Positions 31,853 through 46,697 of a stretch of 64,000 nt of DNA are shown here, one piece after another. Position 1 is the first letter of the stretch; each line of letters begins with the position of its first letter. The DNA is from Hormiphora californensis (lineage: Eukaryota; Ctenophora; Tentaculata; Cydippida; Pleurobrachiidae): assembly GCA_020137815.1 (NCBI GenBank), contig CM035361.1:2598662-2662661 (forward strand). Direction: 5' to 3'. Position numbers and translations under genes: made by a program. The notes beneath the pieces were generated by a model. It was not told the DNA's origin. It did no database searches and saw nothing but the letters and a program-made list of their open reading frames with translations.

Positions 31853-34299
31853 ATTGTGGAACTAGATCAGGAAGGGTTATTAGGGATTCAGGGTCTAGAT
31901 ATAGAGACTTCATTCTTCAAGAAAGGGTTATTACTATTAGGGATTTTGGTCTAGATAGAGATATCAAGAAAGGGAGTGGGTTATCAGAGAAAAGGTTCAG
32001 GGTCTACTAGAAAAGGTCTAGAATCTACAAAAGGGACATAACCCAGACCATATCAAGGCATTTGCATTTGGGACTGTGTATCAAAGCTCTGCACTAGTGT
32101 GAGCTACCTGTTATTGCTGATGACAGCGAGACCTATAATAACTCAGGTAACTGCTCAATTCTAGGGGGTTAGACCGCACCCTAATTCTGAAACTGGAATA
32201 GAAGTAGGGTTGCTATTAGTACATTCACACCTCATTGAAAGTGTGTGTGTTTGTCGACTGTACTCGGAACTCTCTATCTATCTCTACCTCTCTCCCCAGT
32301 TCGAATCCCCACTCAGCTCCCAAGTTCCAAACTCTCAAATCTTGCTAAATGCTAATTGAACTACCAAAACGTTAATTTATGCCAAAGTGCATCAATCATC
32401 AAATAGTTAAACTACAAACAAAGCATGACATTGACACCCCAGCTAGCTCTGCTGCAGCTCGAGATGTTTTCTAAAAATTCAAGCATTGACACCCCAGAAG
32501 CCAGAGCTCTGTTTTCTAAAAGTTCTACAAAATTCAAGTGTTACTGACACTGCACCTTCTGTGCCTAAAAAAGTACAAAGGGAAAAATAATGTGGCTCTA
32601 CGAGAAATTACGATACGCGAAAAGTTGTATTCTGCAATTCTTCCAGGTCATATTTATGTAATGACTTGGCAACTTTCGTGGTGGGACAGGGGTTGCCTTG
32701 GTAATGAAATTACCCCTCTGTTATTATTGCTCATGGAGGTATGGAATAAAAGGGGTGACTTCGTAACCAAGGGGTTGCCGTGGTGATATTTGGAGATACA
32801 TTTGTCACCATGCGGAACCCCCACACTTTGCTGGGTCGATACTCGCAAGTGGGCGATAAAAATGTTTAATTACTTCAACTAACAGACGATTGGATGACGC
32901 ATTTTGGGACTTGGAACTGTTTACAAGCACGCTCTACTACCAGCAGTAGCTGCATTCTGGCCTCTACACTCCCATTATCACATTAAATATACACATCAAA
33001 TATATCAACAAGTGAGGTGAAATGACAAGTGGTAATTCAAAGCGAGAGAGAGAGAAGCGTGTGTGTAATTTGAGACCAGCTTAAGATCATGGCGCTGACA
33101 AGAGTAACTGGGTGCTCAGGGGAGGCACAGAACACTAACAGTATTTGGTCCAGGATACCTCCTCTCTTTTCCAATTGCTCCGAGCAATGCTCGACCAGCT
33201 CTCTCAGGAGCATAACAACTCCTGATATCTATAGATATGAATTTGAAACTGAAAGTATAATATATCTGTTTCAGAATCTAAATTTAAGGGGCTCATGATA
33301 GTCACCCATCTTCCCTCTCTGCCGGCGGTGACTTCAAAGGGCCTCACCTGCAGTAACCAACAACAATTCATCTCTATCTTTCTCTATCTTTCTCTATCTT
33401 TATTTCTATTTCTTCCTGTGATTGAGTGTCCAGCGGCGCTTTCTTTCAGGAAGATGTGAGAGAGAGGGGGATTAGAGAGGAGAATGAGAGATTATCCGGA
33501 GTATAATGGCATCCCTCCTTCTCCTCCTATCTTCTCCCCTCTCTATCTCGAATTTCCCCTCCTCTCGATGTCCCTCCGCGGCGCGTTTATCTGAGTTTTT
33601 TTCTGGGAAAAACTTCTCTCTAGGAGTCGAGCCCTCTAGAGATAATTGTGAGCTTATACCGTGGGGATGTGAGATTAGAGAGGAATTATTGCCGAGTCAT
33701 CGACTGAGAATTGCAGATGAGAGAAATTGTGTATGACTGAGAATGGATATTTCGTGAAAGTAGACTATATATATTAGTTATGATTCATTCGATTATTATG
33801 TAACCTACAATGCCGAGGAAAACTCGCATTAATAATATGATTACTTGAACGGGGTAAACTTTGCCAAAGCTGATTCCCAACACAAGTCACAACCAACAAA
33901 GAAGAGTTTTACAGAAAAATTGGGCCAGAACGACTTGAAAATGTCAAGAGATAATGTGAACGACACATTCCCAAAACGCAGTACCGAGAAGGACTGAAAA
34001 GAAATCAGAGGGCTGGAGCTTAGCAACAAGCGGGTGAAAAGAGAACAGCTGTACCACGTTCAGATACAACACTCGATACGACTGCAGCAAGTACAAGTAC
34101 AGTTTGTAGTACTGCAAAACAAAGTACATTCCTGACTCTTGAGAGAGTATAATAGAATCGTGTAGAAATAGGTCATCTGTCTCTCTCACATCAAGTACAC
34201 ACCAAATCAAGAGAGGGGGAGGGATAGAGAGCACACACTCCTGGACTAGAAGAGAAAAAACGAACCTGACACACACACACACTCTCTCAAAGATCAAAG

Positions 34300-34420
34300 A
34301 GCGCCGCCTTGCGTACCACGTGACTTCTCAAGGGGTATCACGTGGGCTAGTAGCGCACGGGTTCTTATTGGACGCGCGCAATGGTAGCACGTGCACGTCA
34401 CGTGGTTTTCTACACCACAA
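34300..34420. promoter_or_regulatory. GC-rich cluster of CACGTG E-boxes, candidate TCF/LEF promoter
   Basis: Within 120 bp there are CCACGTGACT, TCACGTGGGC, GCACGTGCACGTCACGTGG and an inverted CCAAT (TTATTGGACG). The patch is more GC-rich than its surroundings and lies upstream of TCF/LEF, which starts at 31852 on the minus strand. Promoter function is inferred from composition and motif density only. Confidence 0.35.
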
Positions 34421-34835
34421 CGTAATTGGTGATGATTCTCTGTAGAGAGCGGTATCCTCTTTGATCTCTCTATCTCTCTGACTATACTCTATATTCTCTC
34501 TTGACTCTATTTTTTCTCTCTCTCTATCTCTCATCTCACTCTCTCTCTCTTCTATCTCTCTCTCTTCTCATCATCTGTATCTCTCTCCCTCTCCCTCGCT
34601 CTTCTCCTATTACTTTCTCACTGTATCTCTCTCTCTCACTGTCACTCTCTCACACTTTCTCACTCAATCTCTCTCTCACACTTTCTCCCTCACTCTCTCT
34701 CCCTCACTCTCCTTCCCTCTATCTCCCTCTCTCCCTCTCCCTCCCTATCACACAGACAGACACGCTTAGCGTTCCCCACACCCAAACAAACACCAACTTC
34801 CTCTTCCATCAAATACAGTATGCTCTACAATTGGG

Positions 34836-35048
34836 CTGCTCAGCTGAGCTCAGAAAACCACGTGACTCAATTGGACTGCTCAGAAAACTAAACCACGTGA
34901 CTCAATTGGACTGCTCAGAAAACTAAACCACGTGACTCAATTGGACTGCTCAGAAAACTAAACCACGTGACTCAATTGGACTGCTCAGAAAACTAAACCA
35001 CGTGACTCAATTGAACTGCTCAGAAAACTGAACCAATTGGACTTCTCA
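34836..35048. repeat. 35-bp minisatellite with an E-box in every unit
   Basis: Five to six copies of a 35-bp unit that reads AACCACGTGACTCAATTGGA then CTGCTCAGAAAACTA. Each full unit carries CACGTGAC and CAATTGG. CACGTG sites continue singly at 35077, 35188 and through 35640-35760. Confidence 0.9.
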
Positions 35049-35273
35049 GATTCAGATAAAAACACCAAACCACGTGACTGTCCAAATATGATCACCCGTT
35101 TGGTTTGATTCGATCACTTGCATAGCTAGACTGTGTTTTACAAATGTAAAGGAGGGTTAGAACATAACAATTAACAATCGATCACGATCACGTGGTTGGA
35201 CGTGTAACTCACTACCCCCCCAAACTGAAACAACCCAATTTCGAGTACAAATTGGGTTGTGTAATAAGTAGTG

Positions 35274-35366
35274 CTTGCCTAGCTCGGCTCCCTTTTCAGA
35301 AGCTCCAAAACCTTTGCAACCTTGTTTTGGAGCTTCTGAAGAGGGAGTCGCGTCGAGCTAGGCACA
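35274..35366. repeat. Imperfect palindrome
   Basis: TTGCCTAGCTCG...CAGAAGCTCCAAAAC pairs with GTTTTGGAGCTTCTG...CGAGCTAGGCACAA around a short loop. Possibly a small foldback MITE. Flanking GGAGGGTTAGAACA repeats (35150, 37264 and inverted at 39311) suggest a dispersed family. Confidence 0.7.
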
Positions 35367-35912
35367 ACCTTGGGCACGTCGCTGCAAAGACACAACCGGT
35401 TGTGCAGCAGTAACAATACACCTATCACTCTACAAAGTACAAGTAGTGAACGGCACATCCATCAGAGATCGGTGAGAAACGACTCCTTTCCTTCCCCCTC
35501 CCCTCTTTCTCGGACCATCTGACCAAATAGTGATGGGGAGACAGAGAGGTTCTCTTCCCATCATAATTTGGTTTCTTTGATTGCACCAGTAAGTGGTGAT
35601 CAAAGAAACCAAATTTGTGATTCTCGCACCTAAAAACACCCCCATGTGACCACTAAAAAGACGGTCACGTGACCACTACACTGATTACGTGACCATTAGA
35701 CCAACCACGTGACCACTACACTGATCACGTGACCCCTATAGTTTCCTCGTTACCCCACGTGTCAAATAAATTCACTTTGATCCTCTCCATTTTGGTAAGT
35801 GTATAATGCAGTGAAAAACAAAGAAATTTGGGGGGTTGGTAGAAATGTAATGAGTGATATACTTAACAGCAATTTTGAGGTGCAGCAGTTCTATCTCTCT
35901 CTATCTCTCTAA

Positions 35913-36024
35913 CAGGAACGGACCGAAACAAGTAAAAAAAAACCAATCAGAACTCGTTATTTAGGTCACGTGACTGGTTATCAGCCAATCAGGGACCAGT
36001 GTTTCCTGATTCGGTCGGTTCCTG
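35913..36024. mobile_element. hAT-like MITE, GTCACGTGAC family, copy 2
   Basis: CAGGAACGGACCGAA to TTCGGTCGGTTCCTG, flanked by a perfect 8-bp CTCTCTAA duplication (35905-35912 and 36025-36032). It contains two CCAAT boxes and GGTCACGTGACTGG. Confidence 0.9.
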
Positions 36025-36265
36025 CTCTCTAATTTTCACTACTTTCACTCTCAGTATTATAAATCGATTCAATATTCCGCCATCTAAAACCGACCCTATC
36101 TCACCGTATAAAATAAAAAAGGGTTTCAACTAACATATATAACAGCTAACTAGACCGATATTTAATAAATAAGATCAAAAGAGATGACTGGGGAGCAAAC
36201 AAAATTCAAACGTTTTCGTATCGGGCCAGTTGATAAAGAGCCCTTTGGTAGATAGATAGATAGAT

Positions 36266-36322
<57 letters not shown>

Positions 36323-36399
36323 GAAAGTGCAATAGGTGATTGGAGCGGCATCCTTTCTGATCTCAGATCGGTTAACCTTTGTGGAAAGGAGGAGGAAAG

Positions 36400-36447
<48 letters not shown>

Positions 36448-36576
36448 TACAAAAACGTACCCGCATTTCGGCTCACACTTAAGATAGGCACAACAAAAAC
36501 TACAAAATCACAACACACACACAAACAAACTATAAATATAACTGAACACGACAAAAAACATAATTAGTTGCTGTCT

Positions 36577-36655
36577 GGCGCCGCCAAACCCCGTTTTGAT
36601 TATCAAAGATCTTGCGACATTGCGCTCAGATCGGGTCGGGGCGCCGCCAGACACG
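36577..36655. repeat. GGCGCC short repeat, third copy
   Basis: CTGGCGCCGCCAAACCCCGT, a spacer with GATC sites, then GGGTCGGGGCGCCGCCAGAC. The outer CTGGCG...CGCCAG ends are inverted. Inverse orientation relative to 24578-24632. Confidence 0.7.
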
Positions 36656-36803
36656 TATTATTTGCTGACTCGCTGACTCAAAAAAAGAAGACACATCACG
36701 ATAAGACTCTAAGAACAAAGCCGGACTATAAAGCTGTGAATTACCCAGAAGATGAGGTAAATCCACAGCTGCATTCACTTTACTAATTGCTACTAATTAA
36801 ATA

Positions 36804-36809
36804 TTTATT
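36804..36809 (-). terminator. Candidate poly(A) signal of MBOAT gene
   Basis: AATAAA on the minus strand about 240 nt after the MBOAT stop at 37051. It is the first clear AATAAA downstream. Assignment is by position only. Confidence 0.5.
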
Positions 36810-37050
36810 CTAGTTGATTAAACTACTTTAAGAACTCTATAAAATTAATGTAATGGGGGAGGGGGTGTAACTCAAAAACTGTTCATGATCGAGAGGGTAT
36901 AGGATAGAAAACAAAGCTCTCCACTTCAAAATCATCGTCATCATCATTGATACAATGCTCGCATCCAAAAAAGATAACCGGTATATTTTCCACACGCTCC
37001 CCACAACGTTAGAACACATCACAAGTGTTTACTGGGCCTTGTCTTTGGAT

Positions 37051-42335
<5,285 letters not shown>

Positions 42336-42868
42336 TGCCCCTAGAGACGATTAGGGGTGTTATAGTTTGGAATGGGCTGCGTTGTTTGTGCCAATTGAAA
42401 GAAAAGGATGGTATTCCAGATAGATCATAGTTTGCACCCAGAAGAAGAAAAAGAGTAACTTATAGAGTTGAAACAAAAGAATAGCACACGGTTTTCTGTG
42501 GTAACGTTTGACTTATATAAATCTCAACAACAACAAAATGATCAGACAAACAGAAGTACAAAAAAAAGAAAACTTAAAATTGATAAAACCGATTCACAAA
42601 AAATCACACCCGACGCAAACGGTCTGTACCTGACAGCAACCAGTATTGTACTAGAAATGCCGAAAGGCGAAAGTTGAATAATAATCCTGACCTACTTAAT
42701 GCTTATTGCTTACACATGCATTATAATGCAATACATGTTTCAGTGCAGTGATCTTTATCCACACAAAATATATGAAACTCTAGTTAGAAGAAAGCTGTGT
42801 TTTTAGGATACATCTCCTTCTATGCCAACTTTCTTACAATTTACAATACTGTCCAATTTTGTTCTTTA
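42336..42868. other. Gap between VTI1B copy-B exon and MBOAT
   Basis: About 530 bp separate the copy-B VTI1B stop and the MBOAT ATG. From about 42440 it is a diverged direct copy of 44790-45190, so it is VTI1B 3'-flanking sequence. A plus-strand ORF at 42468-42677 lies entirely in this duplicated sequence and has no recognisable family. Confidence 0.7.
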
Positions 42869-43059
42869 TTACGTTGCAAATTTCCAGTATAGCACTGCTC
42901 CCAAGATTCCCACTTCAAGGACAATTATTGCGATAAGTGCCACCCGATTTGTTACTGCCCTTCTCCCCATGTTTAGGAGAGTTCGTCGTGATGTGTTGAG
43001 GGTGTTATCCGTGTCATCCAGGACATCCCGTGTTCGGGTTAACTTCTCTCTTTGGTTAC
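42869..43059 (-). CDS. Duplicate VTI1B terminal exon (copy B)
   Basis: Second copy of the VTI1B last exon, with the same CTGTCAG acceptor, the same 191-nt length and phase, and an AATAAA overlapping the stop (42865-42870). It encodes the second half of the SNARE motif and the C-terminal membrane anchor. It differs from copy A (45202-45392) at 10 positions, all silent. The duplicated unit spans about 42430-43275 against 44780-45597. It could serve as an alternative 3' exon of VTI1B. Whether it is transcribed is unknown. Confidence 0.75.
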
Positions 43060-43580
43060 CTGACAGGATGTGTTAGGATTTACAATGGGGTGTACAAAAT
43101 ACTAGATTGATAAACATTCAATATTGTATCTCCGTGCAAGAGTACAAAATTACACTGTAAACTCTGTAATGTCGAAAACGTGTAAATATCACAACTCTGT
43201 ACTGTGAAAAAGTACAAATATCACACCCTACCTAACTCTGTATTGATAATCATACTACTTACTATTCAAATTGTCAGTGCTACATCACCTAGCAACTACA
43301 CCTGCACGTGCAATTATTAGAGCAACTTAGAAACCTCACTTCCAGTTGCAGTTTTGGGTACTAAGAGGAAATTCAATTCTGCACGTGCATTCTTTTACTT
43401 TTGTCCTGATGTCTAACTCTTCAACCCCAAGCGCTATTCGGCAACGGTCATCTGGGTCCGGAAGATCTGCTGCTGTCAGGGAGCAGGCTAGAGAATTACG
43501 CCAACGTGTTCAAGCGAGCCAATCAACGACTACTGATAGCTTTGCCTTTACCCAACGTCGCCCAAGGGCGATTACTCCAA

Positions 43581-44521
43581 TTAGTAGAGGCAATAATTAC
43601 AGTCACCTCCTCTGATTTCTATGAAACTTCTCCCATGCTAAGAGGTGGCAATAGAGGTTCAAATACCGCAGAGTTTAAGTCTGAACAATGTTCGGTTCGT
43701 TAATTATCGCTAATTGAAAAACGCAAAAATGGCCTAAAATCGCCCTAAGTTCCGAATTGAAATTTTGGAGTTGAGACTCCAGACTTCGTAGAGATGTCCG
43801 CTAGGATGACAATATGCCCCAAAATCGGACGGAAGCCTAAATTCGTCCGAATTCGGTACGAAAAGCCGGGTAGACTGATTTTTGGTCACGTGACATGGGT
43901 CCAAAATCAGTTTTTTGCCATTTACGCCTTTCCTGTACGTCGGAGACAAAAAATATGGCCAATACTTGTCATTTCCATCGCTTTCTGCATCTTTTAAGCC
44001 CCCTATAAACATCCCTTACTTCAACGGTTCAGAAGTTAGAGTTTTTCAGGAGACTAAATGACGTCACTTCTGAACCGTTGGAGTAAGGGATGTTTATAGG
44101 GGGCTTAAAAGATGCAGAAAGCGATGGAAATGGCAAGTATTGGCCATATTTTTTGTCTCCGACGTACAGGAAAGGCGTAAATGGCAAAAAACTGATTTTG
44201 GACCCATGTCACGTGACCAAAAATCAGTCTACCCGGCTTTTCGTACCGAATTCGGACGAATTTAGGCTTCCGTCCGATTTTGGTGCATATTGTCATCCTA
44301 GTGGACATCTCTACGAAGTCTGGAGTCTCAACTCCAAAATTTCAATTCGGAACTTAGGGCGATTTTAGGCCATTTTTGCGTTTTTCAATTAGCGATAATT
44401 AACGAACCGAACATTGTTCAGACTTAAACTCTGCGGTATTTGAACCTCTATTGCCACCTCTTAGCATGGGAGAAGTTTCATAGAAATCAGAGGAGGTGAC
44501 TGTAATTATTGCCTCTACTAA
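43581..44521. mobile_element. 941-bp near-perfect foldback (inverted repeat) element
   Basis: Two arms of about 460 bp (43581-44040 and 44062-44521) are inverted copies with only a few differences, around a loop of about 20 bp. Termini are TTAGTAGAGGCAATAATTAC and GTAATTATTGCCTCTACTAA. Mirror ORFs appear in both arms (for example 43734-44012 minus and 44090-44368 plus) because of the symmetry. It sits between the two VTI1B terminal exons and interrupts sequence that could once have been coding (43346-43580). No transposase. Confidence 0.85.
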
Positions 44522-45197
44522 ATCGAATATAGAAATCTCTGAATGGCTACATAGCGGCCAAGTTTTCACGTGATAAGTTTCTGGAACAGCACTACACCTC
44601 CCTGACATTGATCTCTTAAATTCGCACCTTCACATTGTCAGGAAGCCCATAGCGTACAATAAAATGGGTAGTTTTAGGGGGGAAAGTGAAATAGGCGGAC
44701 CGGATGGTGCGGGGATGTCAGCGTTCCCAATCCAGCTAAACGTTGTTTGTGCAATGAAGGGGTCCAGAGTTTGCACCCAGAAGGCCCAGAAGAAGAAAAA
44801 GAGTAACTTATAGACTTGAAAACAAAAGAATAGCACACGGTTTTCTGTGGTAACGTTTGACTTATATAAATCTCAACAACAACAAAATGATCAGACAAAC
44901 AGAAGTACAAAAAAAGAAAACTTAAAATTGATAAAACCGATTCACAAAAAAATCACACCCGACGCAAACGGTCTGTACCTGACAGCAACCAGTATTGTAC
45001 TAGAAATGCCGAAAGGCGAAAGTTGAATAATAACCCTGCTCAATGCTTACACATGCAATACATGTTTCAGTGATCTATATTCACACCCTGATATATAAAA
45101 CTCTAGTCGGCTCTTGTTACAACAAAGCTGTGTTTTTAGAAAACATCTACTTCTATGCCAACTTTCTTACAATTTACAAAACTGTCCAATTTTGTTC

Positions 45198-45203
45198 TTT
45201 ATT
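45198..45203 (-). terminator. VTI1B poly(A) signal overlapping the stop codon
   Basis: The stop reads TAATAAAG on the minus strand, so AATAAA begins inside the TAA codon (stop 45202-45204). Copy B has the same arrangement. If used, the 3' UTR is only a few tens of bases. Confidence 0.6.
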
Positions 45204-46611
45204 ACGTTGCAAATTTCCAGTATAGTACCGCTCCCAAGATTCCCACTTCAAGGACAATTATGGCAATCAGCGCCACCCTATTTGTTACTGCCCTTCTCCC
45301 CATGTTTAGGAGAGTTCGTCGTGATGTGTTGAGGGTGTTATCTGTGTCATCCAGCACGTCCCGTGTTCGGGTTAACTTCTCTCTTTGGTTACCTGACAAG
45401 ATGTGTTTTGTGTTATGATACCGTTCGGATTTACAACTTGAATGGGGTGTACAAAATACTAGAATGATGAACATTCAAGATTGTATCTCCGTGCAAGAGT
45501 ACACTGTAAACTCTGTAATCGGGAAAACGTGTAAATATTACAACTCTGTACCTGTGAAAAAGTACAAATATCACACCCTACCTAACTCTGTATCACTGCG
45601 CTGGCAAGCGCAAAGGTGACCACCACCTCCCCCAGCCGCGCGTGCCAGAAAGCAGTAATAAGTTTTTTCAGTTTTTAGCCAAAAATGGCATTTTGCGAGG
45701 CCCATAGCGAGGCCCCCACTCAACCAATCGGTCTGGAATTTGGTATACAGTGTCATGTAGACTAGATCTACTGGAGTTCAAAAGGGCAAGTCTCCATCTT
45801 TTTTAGTTTCATAGTTATGACATGGTGAAAAAAGCAATAAATGTCCGTGTCTATATATATATACATATATACATCCATAGACGCTTTTTTACACAATTTG
45901 CAGACAATTTTCTGGAAAAACTACAAGAGGTAGACACTTCTCGTTTGAATCATTCAAAAGATAATCGTTTGAATTGTGTTATTGGACGGTTTTCATGTTC
46001 TAGGTCCAACCAGAACGTCCTAAAAAACTGTCATAAAGTTAAGACATTTTCAAAATCAACCAAACTTCTTTGAGCTCAATTTACACCCTGAAGACGGCTT
46101 CTGATTGAAAAATGGAGACCACACTTATAAAAGATAATCGTCTAAACTTTCAGAAACTATATTGCGAATTTGTGAAACTCTATTTGCAAGGGTCTTAAAT
46201 CGCGTCTGAAGTTTTAAAACTGTATAAAATAGATATGACGATAGTGCGTTTTTCGCCATAGCGACCTCAAATTTTGTCCAATCGATCTCAAACTTGGTCA
46301 GCATCTTTATCTAGATAAGCCTGATAATAAGTTTTCACTAGCATGACGTTATAACTTCATGACGTCACGCTATGACGTCATAATGACGTCAAAATTGAAA
46401 TTTTCGTACTTTATCGATTCCTGACGGTCTTTACAAGTTCTGCTACGTCCAGACATGTCTAACATCGTATTTCACATCAGAAAATACCAAAAATGAACCT
46501 AAATTATGCCAAAAACTAAAAGAAATTAGTTGGCTGGAAAGGTGACCACTTTTGTTGTCAAACTGACGCCTTTGCCCGGCCCGGGTTACGGAAAGAGAGA
46601 GAAAGAGAGAA

Positions 46612-46697
<86 letters not shown>

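Larger units (their letters stand above)
31853..37050. other. Intergenic region upstream of TCF/LEF and downstream of MBOAT
   Basis: This 5.2-kb gap must hold the TCF/LEF promoter and 5' UTR and the MBOAT 3' UTR. It contains an imperfect palindrome near 32685-32790, a CACGTG-rich GC-rich patch at 34300-34420, CT tracts, a 35-bp E-box minisatellite, a hAT-like MITE, a GGCGCC repeat and GA tracts at 36265-36325 and 36400-36445. No coding gene is supported. Confidence 0.6.

Noticed and set aside
32295-32320. GTTCGAATCCCC resembling a tRNA T-loop
   Set aside because: No matching acceptor, D or anticodon stems around it, so not a tRNA gene.
43734-44368. Two identical 92-residue ORFs on opposite strands (MFIGGLKDAESDG...)
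   Set aside because: They are mirror translations of the inverted-repeat arms; no transposase or other domain is recognisable.
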